Assembly: GCF_964065165.1 (NCBI RefSeq)
Contig: NZ_OZ061549.1
Coordinates: 1,984,001-2,048,000, forward strand
DNA: 64,000 nt
Origin: Levilactobacillus yonginensis
GTDB lineage: Bacteria; Bacillota; Bacilli; Lactobacillales; Lactobacillaceae
Direction of reading: 5' to 3'
The notes under the pieces were generated by a model that did no database searches, was not told the origin of the DNA, and worked only from the letters and a program-made list of their open reading frames with translations. Shown one piece after another: positions 42,956-50,411 of the stretch; position 1 is the stretch's first letter; each line of letters starts with the position of its first letter. A program made the position numbers and the translations under genes.

Positions 42956-43690
42956 TTACACTTCCGGGGTCCGAGCGGCGGCTCGGTTCACAAAGTTCTC
43001 GAAAATTTGACGTGACTCTTCGTGGTGCTTATACATGTTTTCGGGGTGCCATTGCACAGCTACGATTTGGTCACTGTTCTTGGACTCCAAGGCTTCAATG
43101 ACCTGATCGTCCGCCTGCGCTGTAATTGTCAGGGAAGGTGCCACCTGGTTAACGGCCTGGTGATGGCGAGAGTTGACGTAAGGCCGAACACCGGTCAACT
43201 TGGCCAGCGTACTACCGGGCACAACGGTGATATGGTGGCTGGGTTGGTTGCCCGCGGCGGCCTGACTGTGTTTGATTTCAGCAGTTGGATCTTCGCTGAG
43301 GTCTTGATACAGGGTGCCGCCTAAGCCGACGTTGATCAGCTGGAGACCCCGGCAGATTCCCAGGATGGCTTTATTGGCAGCGACCGCTTGTTTAAGTAAT
43401 TCAATCTCAAAGAGGTCACGTTTCCGGTAGGTCTTGCCCAAGCGCAGGTGAGGCTCCTCATCAAAGAAAGTGGGATCGACGTCAAAGCCACCGAGAAAAG
43501 CTACTCCGTCAAAGAGGGGTAAGTAATCGGCAACGTCTTCGGGGTCCACGCTAGGTAAAATGATGGGAAGGCCCCCCGCTTTCACGATGGCTTCAATCAC
43601 GGGACGGGGCGCGAAGGCCGCATTTCGTTCGTTGATAATATTGGTTGCTTCGTCGAGTGTGTCGGCGGGTAAGGCAATTCGTGGGCGCAT
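42956..43690 (-). CDS. Gamma-glutamyl-gamma-aminobutyrate hydrolase-like class I glutamine amidotransferase (peptidase C26)
   Basis: 244-residue PuuD/YvdE-like hydrolase. The nucleophile elbow ILGICRGLQLINVGLGGTLYQD gives the catalytic Cys, and VQWHPE gives His and Glu. The N-terminus RPRIALPAD and FLGGFDVDP are typical. PuuD cleaves gamma-glutamyl-GABA in putrescine breakdown; no other puu gene is nearby, so the substrate is open. The ATG follows AAAGGAAG. Confidence 0.87.
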   Translation of the reverse strand: MRPRIALPADTLDEATNIINERNAAFAPRPVIEAIVKAGGLPIILPSVDPEDVADYLPLFDGVAFLGGFDVDPTFFDEEPHLRLGKTYRKRDLFEIELLKQAVAANKAILGICRGLQLINVGLGGTLYQDLSEDPTAEIKHSQAAAGNQPSHHITVVPGSTLAKLTGVRPYVNSRHHQAVNQVAPSLTITAQADDQVIEALESKNSDQIVAVQWHPENMYKHHEESRQIFENFVNRAAARTPEV

Positions 43691-43846
43691 AGTGTCGCTT
43701 CCTTTCGGTGTTGTTTATCGACTAGTATACCCACTCCCACGGCTATTTGTCACGAATCCGAGAAATAGATCTGATGAAATAGTTAACAAATTACGGATTT
43801 AATTCTATAGTAAGGTAGTAGACTAATAAATTTAAGCGAGGTAGAC

Positions 43847-44095
43847 ATGATGACAGAACGGCAAGTGATTCAAGAAATTTTGAATTCCGAAGCGTTGGAA
43901 TACAGCTTTGAAAACGTCGATGAGGATTCTAAAGAATACACGCTTTTGTTGAAACGGCAGGAACAAGATGTACGCCCGGTCGATGAACTGAACAACGAAA
44001 TCAAGAAATACTTCCAGAGTGCTGACTTTGATTATCAAGAAGAATTGAACCCTGAAGGCGACGCTGATATTCGGTTGGTTATTAAGCGTAACTAG
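43847..44095 (+). CDS. Small acidic protein of unknown function
   Basis: 82 residues, very acidic, no cysteine, no membrane segment. The sequence alternates predicted strands and helices (EYSFENVDEDSKEYTLLLKR, ... ADIRLVIKRN). A GAGG ribosome site precedes two adjacent ATGs (43847 and 43850); either could be used. A terminator follows at 44156. No family recognised. Confidence 0.65.
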   Translation: MMTERQVIQEILNSEALEYSFENVDEDSKEYTLLLKRQEQDVRPVDELNNEIKKYFQSADFDYQEELNPEGDADIRLVIKRN

Positions 44096-44155
44096 TTCAA
44101 CAAGCAACAAGCGTGGGCTCAGTAGGTGTTGTTTTCTACTGGCACACGAAGCATA

Positions 44156-44187
44156 GGGGGTGAGCCGTCTGCTCAGCTCCTTTTTGT
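44156..44187 (+). terminator. Terminator of the small acidic protein gene
   Basis: GGGGTGAGC pairs imperfectly with GCTCAGCTCC around CGTCT, followed by T5. Confidence 0.75.
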
Positions 44188-44214
44188 AACCTTAATTTTA
44201 GGAGGACGGTTGGC

Positions 44215-44862
44215 ATGACGATTGAAGAATTGTACCGCACAATGGCGAAGAAAATGGGGCCGCAACCGTGGCTAAAACCAGGGACCCCGTGGGCCGAAAC
44301 CCCGGTGGAAATCATGCTGGGCGCCATCTTGGTACAGAACACCAACTGGCGCAACGTTGAGCCGTCCCTGATCAATTTGAAACGAGAAACGGCCTTCAAA
44401 CCCGCCCAACTCCGCCAACTCACGCCCGAGACGTTGGTACCACTGATCAAGACCAGTGGGTTCTACCAGCGGAAGGGGGCCGCTATTTTGGCCTTGGCTG
44501 ACTGGCTCGGACAGGTCGCTGACGACTTAGACGCTCTCAAGCAACGGGATGGGACCAGTTTACGGCACGAGCTGCTGGGTATCACTGGTATCGGCAACGA
44601 AACGGCCGATTATATTTTGATGTACACACTGGACCACGGGACGTTCATGGTCGACACTTACGCGCGGCGGCTATTTGCGTGGCTGGGAGCAACCATGCCG
44701 AAGACCTATCCGGCGTTTCAGAAACAAGTCTTGGCTCGGTTCTCACTGGAATTGGCTGATTACCAGGAATTTCACGCGTTGATCGATGAGTTTGGTAAGC
44801 AAGTGAAGTCTGATGAAGCCTTTGCTCAGTCCTTTTTGGCTGGGCAGCGACTGACGTTGTAA
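44215..44862 (+). CDS. Endonuclease III-like HhH-GPD DNA glycosylase
   Basis: 215-residue base-excision protein. The helix-hairpin-helix is LLGITGIGNETADYIL at about 118-135, and the catalytic Asp is in FMVDTYARR. The Lys of bifunctional Nth (LPGVGRKTA) is replaced, so a monofunctional glycosylase is likely. The C-terminal 4Fe-4S cysteines are absent. ILVQNTNWRNVEPSL is the family's substrate-contact region (ILxQ.T.W..V). This subgroup is common in Firmicutes as endonuclease III domain protein. The ATG follows AGGAGGACGGTTGGC. Confidence 0.85.
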   Translation: MTIEELYRTMAKKMGPQPWLKPGTPWAETPVEIMLGAILVQNTNWRNVEPSLINLKRETAFKPAQLRQLTPETLVPLIKTSGFYQRKGAAILALADWLGQVADDLDALKQRDGTSLRHELLGITGIGNETADYILMYTLDHGTFMVDTYARRLFAWLGATMPKTYPAFQKQVLARFSLELADYQEFHALIDEFGKQVKSDEAFAQSFLAGQRLTL

Positions 44863-44949
44863 ACCTTAAGAAATTCACAAACCACCAGTGGGGCGAAACA
44901 AATTCTGGCCGCAACATCAACGGGCGTGCTATGATAAGTGCATTGAGTT

Positions 44950-44963
44950 TGGAACCGCTTCCG
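44950..44963. promoter_or_regulatory. cre-like box upstream of glpK
   Basis: TGGAACCGCTTCCG is a near-perfect cre palindrome 34 nt before the glpK start. CcpA control of glycerol use is expected. A TATGAT (44930) lies upstream, but no clear -35. Confidence 0.65.
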
Positions 44964-44997
44964 TTCGTGAAGCAAAGACTTGGAGGGAGATTTACAT

Positions 44998-46515
44998 ATG
45001 GCACTCAAACAACCGGAGAACTATCTGTTAGCAATCGACCAAGGCACGAGTAGCACCCGGGCGCTCATTTTTGATCACACGGGTCGCAAGGTGATTGAAG
45101 GATACAAGGAAGTTCCCCAATATTATCCCCATGCAGGCTGGGTTGAATCCGATGCGAATGAGATCTGGAACAGCGTCCTGTCGGTCATTGCCAGTGCACT
45201 GATCGATGCGTCGATTCATCCAGAAAATATTCAGGCTATCGGTATCAGTAGTCAACGGGAAACCACGATCGTTTGGGATAAAGTGACCGGTGAACCCATC
45301 TATCACGCCATTGGCTGGCAAAGTAAGCAGACGTCTAGTCTCGCTAAACAGTTAGTGGCTGAGGGCCGGGCCGAGGCCATTAAACAAAAGACTGGGCTGG
45401 TCGTGGACGCTTACTTCAGTGCAACCAAGGTGCGGTGGATTCTGGACCATGTGCCGGGCGCTCAGCAGCGGGCCGAAGATGGTGAGCTGTTATTTGGGAC
45501 GGTCGACAGTTGGCTGGCCTGGAAGTTATCGGGTGGCAAGATTCACGTGACCGACTACAGTAACGCCAGTCGGACCATGTTATTTAACATTCACGACCTC
45601 CAGTGGGACCAAGATATTCTGAACTGGTTGAACATTCCAGCGGCCATGTTGCCCGAAGTGAAGTCTAGTTCTGAAGTCTATGGGGTTACCCAAAACTTCC
45701 AATTCTATGGTGTGGAAGTCCCAATTGCTGGGATTATTGGTGACCAATCAGCCGCACTGCTGGGGCAATTGGCCTTGGAACCCGGCACCGTAAAGAACAC
45801 GTACGGGGATGGGGCCTTCGTCATGATGAATACCGGCCACGAGCCACAGTTGTCCGAACATAATCTGTTGACGACGATTGCCTATAAGCTAGATGGTAAA
45901 GTGACCTACGCACTTGAAGGGTCAATCCTGGTAGCTGGGACGGCGTTGGCTTGGTTACACGAAAGCATGCAAATTATCAGTAGTGTACCGGAGTCTCGAC
46001 AAGCTGCCATGGCCTCGACGGATGACGATGAAGTTTACGTGGTCCCTTCCTTTAACGGGTTGGGGGCACCTTACTGGGATCCCGACGCTAAAGGAGCCGT
46101 CTTTGGCCTGACCCGGGGGACCAACCGGGAAGACTTTGTGAAGGCGACGTTGCAGTCAATTGCTTATCAAACCCGGGATGTCTTACGGACGATGAAGCAG
46201 GACACTGGGATTCAAATCTCAGAGTTGATGGCCGATGGTGGAGCCTCGCGGAACCGCTATCTGATGCAGTTCCAGGCCGATATCATCAACACACCAGTTC
46301 AACGAGCCGCCGATGAAGAAACTACGGCGATGGGGGCTGCCATTGCGGCGGGCCTAGCCGTTGGTTTCTGGGATAGCCTGGATGAAGTCAAAGAGATTCG
46401 GACGGCGGGTCGGCTCTTCACACCGAACATGGAAGAGGACCACCGGAATCGGTTGTACGCTGGTTGGCAACAGGCCGTTGCCGCTACCCGGGCCTTTAAG
46501 CCGGATCAAGATTAA
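44998..46515 (+). CDS. glpK: Glycerol kinase
   Basis: 505-residue FGGY kinase making sn-glycerol 3-phosphate. Seen: phosphate-binding [18 protein letters not shown] at the start, [25 protein letters not shown] and [15 protein letters not shown]. The fructose-bisphosphate/EIIA-type regulatory region is partly visible. The C-terminal signature [17 protein letters not shown] and MADGGASRN follow. The ATG at 44998 follows GGAGGGAGATTTACAT. No glpD or glpF within the window. CcpA-type cre upstream; the repeat at 46542 is downstream. Confidence 0.96.
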   Translation: MALKQPENYLLAIDQGTSSTRALIFDHTGRKVIEGYKEVPQYYPHAGWVESDANEIWNSVLSVIASALIDASIHPENIQAIGISSQRETTIVWDKVTGEPIYHAIGWQSKQTSSLAKQLVAEGRAEAIKQKTGLVVDAYFSATKVRWILDHVPGAQQRAEDGELLFGTVDSWLAWKLSGGKIHVTDYSNASRTMLFNIHDLQWDQDILNWLNIPAAMLPEVKSSSEVYGVTQNFQFYGVEVPIAGIIGDQSAALLGQLALEPGTVKNTYGDGAFVMMNTGHEPQLSEHNLLTTIAYKLDGKVTYALEGSILVAGTALAWLHESMQIISSVPESRQAAMASTDDDEVYVVPSFNGLGAPYWDPDAKGAVFGLTRGTNREDFVKATLQSIAYQTRDVLRTMKQDTGIQISELMADGGASRNRYLMQFQADIINTPVQRAADEETTAMGAAIAAGLAVGFWDSLDEVKEIRTAGRLFTPNMEEDHRNRLYAGWQQAVAATRAFKPDQD

Positions 46516-46541
46516 GAAACTTTGCATTAGAAGTTAAAACT

Positions 46542-46721
46542 AGAGGAGTGGGACCAAAGGCGGTTAGTCAATGAGTATTAACGTTGATAGGCGAACAATC
46601 CTGGTCTTGGATTGTTTGTCTATCGGGGTTAAGCGGAGTTGACTGCCTTTTGTCGCACGTTTCGGCTATATATGTTTAAATCGCAATCAGGGTGAAGGAC
46701 TTTTGTCCTTGACCCTTTTTG
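46542..46721 (-). repeat. Terminator-linked repeat, copy 5 (inverted, full length)
   Basis: On the minus strand: AAGGGTCAAGGAC-aaaa-GTCCTTCACCCT, then AACATATATAGCCGAAACGT, AAGGCAGTCAA, a nested hairpin CCCGATAGACAAACAATCC with GGATTGTTCGCCTATC, then TTGACTAACCGCCTTTGGTC and CCACTC. Compared with copy 4, changes in the inner arms keep part of the pairing. It fills most of 46516-46765. Confidence 0.8.
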
Positions 46722-46765
46722 GTAGTGCCTTTAGGCCCAGTTGAGCACGCTAAAGCGTGCGAAAC

Positions 46766-47487
46766 AAAAACCCACCCGCTATGCGGGCGGATAATAGATC
46801 GGTTGTACCAAAAAGCCCTCCATAAGAATTAGAATGTAGGTGTCGAAGCCAACATTGCTAAATCGAAAGGGGACTTTTTAAATGGCGAATAAACTCAACA
46901 GTCTTGCGCACACAAAGTGGTTATGCAAGTACCATATCGTATTCACTCCAAAGTATAGGAGAAAGATGATTTATAATCAATATCGACGTGACTTACAGGA
47001 GGATATTCGACTTTTATGCCAGTATAAAGGGGTCAAGATTTTGGAAGGTCATATGATGCCAGATCATGTTCATCTCCTGGTAAGTATCCCACCCAAGCTC
47101 AGTGTGTCGAGCTTTATGGGATATTTAAAGGGAAAAAGTGCGTTGATGATGTTTGACCAGCATGCAAATTTGAAATATAAATTTGGAAATCGACATTTCT
47201 GGTCAATCGGATACTACGTGAGCACGGTGGGCTTGAACGAAGCCACCATCAAAAAATATATTCGTGATCAAGAAAAAAGTGATCAGGCGGTGGATAGACT
47301 CAGCGTTCGGGAGTATGAAGACCCTTTCAAGGGTCAGGGTAAGTAATACAAACGCCGCTTAAAGCGGCAGCAAAAGTGGCAAACGCAATTTGGCTTTGAC
47401 ACACAAAAGCCAGCGCCTTGAGACGCTGGCCAGTATCCAGGGCTTATAGCCCTCGAGAAAACCACCCGTTCAACGGGTGGTTTTTAT
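46766..47487 (+). mobile_element. IS200/IS605-family insertion sequence (tnpA only)
   Basis: Single-transposase IS200-type element. The left-end hairpin is CC-CCCGC-TAT-GCGGG-GG (46771-46790), the right-end hairpin ACCACCCGTTCAACGGGTGG (47461-47480), and additional hairpins flank them, such as CCAGCG/CGCTGG. No terminal inverted repeats or target duplication, as expected for Y1 transposons. Exact tips are uncertain by tens of bases. No tnpB gene. Confidence 0.8.
46882..47346 (+). CDS. tnpA: IS200/IS605 TnpA (Y1 HUH transposase)
   Basis: 154-residue single-strand transposase, full length. HUH motif HVHLLVSIPP at about 61-70 (MPDHVHLL). The catalytic Tyr is in the helix NEATIKKYIRDQEKSDQ, and WSIGYYVSTVG is conserved. 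The ATG follows AAAGGGGAC. It looks intact and so potentially active. A dimer of TnpA cuts subterminal hairpins and moves the top strand. Confidence 0.93.
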   Translation: MANKLNSLAHTKWLCKYHIVFTPKYRRKMIYNQYRRDLQEDIRLLCQYKGVKILEGHMMPDHVHLLVSIPPKLSVSSFMGYLKGKSALMMFDQHANLKYKFGNRHFWSIGYYVSTVGLNEATIKKYIRDQEKSDQAVDRLSVREYEDPFKGQGK

Positions 47488-47515
47488 TTGCTGGCTGTTA
47501 TCACTGATAATTTAG

Positions 47516-47969
47516 TTAAACAAATTGAATAGAGAGCTGATTTCCGGCAGCTGTCGCAATTTCACTAAGCAGTTTAACGGAAACATTCAGCCGTTTCAAT
47601 GCGGGCAATAGTGGATTGGGGTTTGCCAACGAGTTCAGCAAATTCTCGTTGGGTAAGCTGTTTTTGGTATTGTTCCTTAACAATCTTGTTTCGGGGCGTT
47701 TTTGCAGGTTTTTTAGTGAATCCATGGGTAATTACGTAATGATTTCCTTCAAGGTGAAAATAAGTCACGCGTTAGGTGTTATTTCGTTGACGTGAGCGTA
47801 TTTCGAATAAATTATCTGTAAGCTTGCGAATCCATCTTTGACGTTCAGCGGTATATAAACCGTACGTTTCAATTTTTAAAATCAATTCGGTTAGTTCAGC
47901 AGCGTCTTGGTGAGGTAGTGCATCTAGGGATTTTGAAAATTCGAACCAATCACAGTAGTCAAAAACCAC
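47516..47969 (-). pseudogene. Decayed HigBA-like (RelE/Gp49 toxin + XRE antitoxin) pair
   Basis: The minus strand reads a toxin start (GTG 47969 after GAGGTGAAG): VFDYCDWFEFSKSLDALPHQ ... RWIRKLTDNLFEIRSRQRNN, then a stop. A second frame (47574-47768) continues the toxin C-terminus TYFHLEGNHYVITHGFTKK and runs straight into an antitoxin HTH (LTQREFAELVGKPQSTIARIE). After another frameshift the antitoxin end appears in frame 47516-47725 (LNVSVKLLSEIATAAGNQLS). So the toxin is frameshifted, toxin tail and antitoxin are fused by a deletion, and the antitoxin is frameshifted. Confidence 0.78.
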
Positions 47970-48054
47970 GTAGCTTCACCTCATGACAGCCAATCTGCTA
48001 TCAAGTAGCAACTACTTAGTATTGATGGCAGTGACTTTATTTTTAGGCCTGATA

Positions 48055-48094
48055 CTAAATAACTCCGCAAAAAGAGGTTGCATTTTTGCGGAGT
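48055..48094 (-). terminator. Terminator of the DUF368 gene
   Basis: ACTCCGCAAAAA/TTTTTGCGGAGT 12-bp stem, TTATTT after it on the minus strand. Confidence 0.85.
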
Positions 48095-48101
48095 CGTTGA
48101 T

Positions 48102-48960
48102 TTACTTGTATTTTTCTTCCAACTGACTCATCCAGTAGCCCAAGGCAATGCCGACCACTAAAGCGATGGCGCTGAGAATCAACGTTTGCCAGGTGGCACC
48201 AGCGTATGAAATACTTTCAGCAGCGTGACTGTTGGGCACCAAAATTAAGATGGTGCTGGCGGTGACAATTCCCAAAATGAAATGGTATACACGGGAATGG
48301 AATCGGTGAATCAAGTAGTCCATGCTCTTGGAGAAGAGGGCCATGGCCAGGATTCCCCCCAAGGTAATGGGCAAGTAGACGCCTAGAATATCGAAGTTTT
48401 TAAATCCAGTGAGCATTGGCGTGAAGAGTCCCAGAATCAGTAATAAGTTGGACGGGCTGAGCCCCGGCACAAGGACCCCCAGGGCAATCAGAGCACCAGC
48501 AATCATGAATCCCCCAAAATTAGCGGGCAGGGTGCCAAAGAGGTCACTCATAAAGTAGAGAAGCCCGCCACTAATCAGCAGGGTTCCCCAGAACCAGGCG
48601 TGGTCGGCCCCATCACGAGCCGTCTGAGAACTGGCCGTTTGCGTCAGGGCCGGTAACGTTCCTACAATGGCGCCCGCGAATCCCCAGAGAACGATGATCT
48701 GCCAGTGTGCCAGCAAGTATTCTAGCGGGGCCGAAAGGAGGGCAATACCCACGATTCCGCCCAGGCCGACTGGGACAAAATACCAAAAATCACGTTTAAA
48801 ATTTTCTCTAAAGTGTGCCATGAAGCCTAGCAGGCGTTCGTAAATTCCTAGAATGGCGGCTAAGACACCACCAGAAACACCGGGTAAAATGAAGCCTAAA
48901 GCAATGATGACGCCCTTAAAAAAAGCGTTTCAGTGAGCTATCGCGTCGAGTCGTTTGCAT
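48102..48960 (-). pseudogene. DUF368 (polyisoprenyl-phosphate transporter-like) membrane protein, frameshifted at a T7 run
   Basis: A proper start exists at ATG 48960, 6 nt after AAGGAG: MQTTRRDSSLKRFF then a stop. Directly after a run of seven T (complement of 48918-48924), the other frame continues without break as KGVIIALGFILPGVSGGVLA and on to 48102. GxxPGVSGG is the DUF368 signature, repeated later as VLVPGLSPSN. One T fewer would give a full-length protein of about 286 residues. The longest open frame by itself begins at an internal Met (48821) and lacks the first signature. DUF368 proteins such as PopT recycle undecaprenyl phosphate. Either a pseudogene, a phase-variable tract or a sequencing error. 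Confidence 0.85.
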
Positions 48961-49134
48961 AAGATTCTCCTTAACTGGTTCGGCGTGTTTTCCCTAAGAT
49001 ACCAGAATTAATGAGTTGGAACAATCAGCCAGCCCGTAAATACAGGATTTTTTAAAAATTCTGACATTGGGTGAAATAACTTAACCAGAACGAAAGAGAA
49101 GTAATCGAGTCATTTTTACCAGAGTTAGCGGTAC

Positions 49135-49272
49135 CTGTGGTATACTGACACCAACAAAGGCGCAGGCATCTGACTGCCCGCGCCAATGTAGATGCCGTTA
49201 AAGACGGCTGGCAGTTGAAGGTAAACAAAAATCGTCTCTTCCGCTTGTCAAAGTTTAGAGGACGATTTTTAT
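49135..49272 (+). ncRNA. Candidate antitoxin RNA of a type I toxin-antitoxin locus
   Basis: Extended -10 TGG-TATACT (49138-49146) should start a roughly 120-nt RNA at about 49152. It contains hairpin GCCGT-TAAAG-ACGGC and ends at the terminator AAAAATCGTC/GACGATTTTT (49225-49270). The convergent toxin mRNA would end at the same hairpin, as in the Fst/par_pAD1 arrangement. A near-identical copy lies at 49658. Confidence 0.65.
49225..49272. terminator. Bidirectional terminator of the toxin-antitoxin locus
   Basis: AAAAATCGTC...GACGATTTTT with flanking A and T runs serves both convergent transcripts. Confidence 0.8.
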
Positions 49273-49424
49273 TTACCCTGGTTTTTGAAAATATGCCATG
49301 CGTTACGCAATCCACCCATGGCCTTGATCAACTTCGTCACGCGGCGTACCAGTAAGGTACAAAGCGAGACTAGTAAAATTAAGGTCATTAGTGTATCAAG
49401 TAAGGTAACAGCGAACCAAGACAA
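49269..49424 (-). CDS. Candidate type I toxin, 51-residue membrane peptide
   Basis: Too short for usual gene calls. TTG start at 49422-49424, 5 nt after a full GGAGG. It encodes one strong membrane helix (LLDTLMTLILLVSLCTLLV) followed by a basic tail (RRVTKLIKAMGGLRNAWHIF) and stop inside the shared terminator. Size, helix-plus-basic-tail layout and the convergent small RNA match type I toxins. It is not clearly Fst itself. The second, truncated copy keeps only the last codons (FKNRGK). Function unproven. Confidence 0.6.
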   Translation of the reverse strand: MSWFAVTLLDTLMTLILLVSLCTLLVRRVTKLIKAMGGLRNAWHIFKNQGK

Positions 49425-49651
49425 GACAACCTCCTTTCATGCGGTATGGTGAAACGCCTTGACTATTCAAGTCATGGGCACCAGTCCCTTATAATTAGAT
49501 TTGCCAACCGTCATTAACCCTCTACGAGATTCAGTGTAACAGGTTTGAAGGGTTTTACGACGACAAACGCCTCTGTATCAGTATTTAGCTAAATTAATAT
49601 TGATGGGATTATATAAAGAGGTGTGTGAAGAAATCTGGGTGAATCGGTGGT

Positions 49652-49800
49652 GTTCTGGCACCAACAAAGGCGAGGCATTAGCCTGCCAGAGCCAATGTAG
49701 ATGCCGTTAAAGACGGCTGACAGTTGAAAGCAAACAAAAATCGTCTCTTCGCCTGTCAAAGTTTAATGGACGATTTTTATTTGCCCCGGTTTTTGAAGCG
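49652..49800 (+). repeat. Truncated second copy of the type I toxin-antitoxin locus
   Basis: CACCAACAAAGGCG, AATGTAGATGCCGTTAAAGA, CGGCTGACAGTTGAA and the ACAAAAATCGTC/GACGATTTTT terminator repeat the antitoxin region of 49147-49272. On the other strand only the toxin's last codons remain (TTC AAA AAC CGG GGC AAA TAA). The promoter box has decayed from TATACT to TGTTCT. The 49425-49651 gap holds the promoter region of the intact toxin and nothing else clear. Confidence 0.75.
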
Positions 49801-49820
49801 ACGTTATGTAGGATTGAACG

Positions 49821-49867
49821 AAAAAAGGGCTGGTTCCCACACAAAAATGTGTGAGTACCAGCCCTTT
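49821..49867 (-). terminator. Terminator of the DUF2628-like gene
   Basis: AAAGGGCTGGT/ACCAGCCCTTT outer stem and CCACAC/GTGTG inner stem; T6 on the minus strand. Confidence 0.9.
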
Positions 49868-49879
49868 AATTTTACGAAA

Positions 49880-50341
49880 TTATTCTTTGGGTGTGGACCA
49901 GTAGTGTGCCCGGGCCAAAAGGTCCCGTGACCGCTCATCTGCTGGGACGAAGCCCTTATTAAACAAGTGTTTGAAGTACATCATGTTGTACAACGTTCCC
50001 CAAACGATTCCTTGGATAAATGGCCAGACCGTCGCAGTGAACTGAGCCAGTTGCGTTGCCGGAATGGACATCACCATGAGCATCGCTGCCCCCAGTTCAA
50101 CCCCTAGGATACATAGGAGGTTGTACCAGTCGGCTCGGAAAATCGTTGGGAACGGTGGGAAGAGAAACATTGTCCACGAGAAGCCAACCTTGGCGATCCG
50201 CATGTTGCCCGTTTCAGGATTGACGACTGTCGCGTAGTTGGGCGGCAAGGGGAATCCTTGAGGGCCGTCACCATTTTGGTTATTTTGATCATCATCATCG
50301 TTGTTTAAGCCCTTGAAAGGATCTTGCATGTCATTTGCCAA
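49880..50341 (-). CDS. DUF2628-like membrane protein
   Basis: 153 residues. An acidic Asp/Asn-rich N-terminus (NNDDDDQNNQNGDG) is followed by KVGFSWTMFLFPPFPTIFRADW, the hallmark of DUF2628 proteins, and about three membrane helices (LLCILGVELGAAMLMVM and others). The ATG lies after AAAGTTGGC, a weak ribosome site. Function unknown. Single gene. Confidence 0.75.
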   Translation of the reverse strand: MANDMQDPFKGLNNDDDDQNNQNGDGPQGFPLPPNYATVVNPETGNMRIAKVGFSWTMFLFPPFPTIFRADWYNLLCILGVELGAAMLMVMSIPATQLAQFTATVWPFIQGIVWGTLYNMMYFKHLFNKGFVPADERSRDLLARAHYWSTPKE

Positions 50342-50411
50342 CTTTCTAAAAATTTCGTTCCTAATTCGTTAAATAAAAGTCTAACACGAAAAGTGGCCAC
50401 TGCCTATTAAT

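Noticed and set aside
46733..47515. IS200 element considered as a TnpB/omega-RNA locus
   Set aside because: No tnpB frame lies in or near the element; only tnpA is present.
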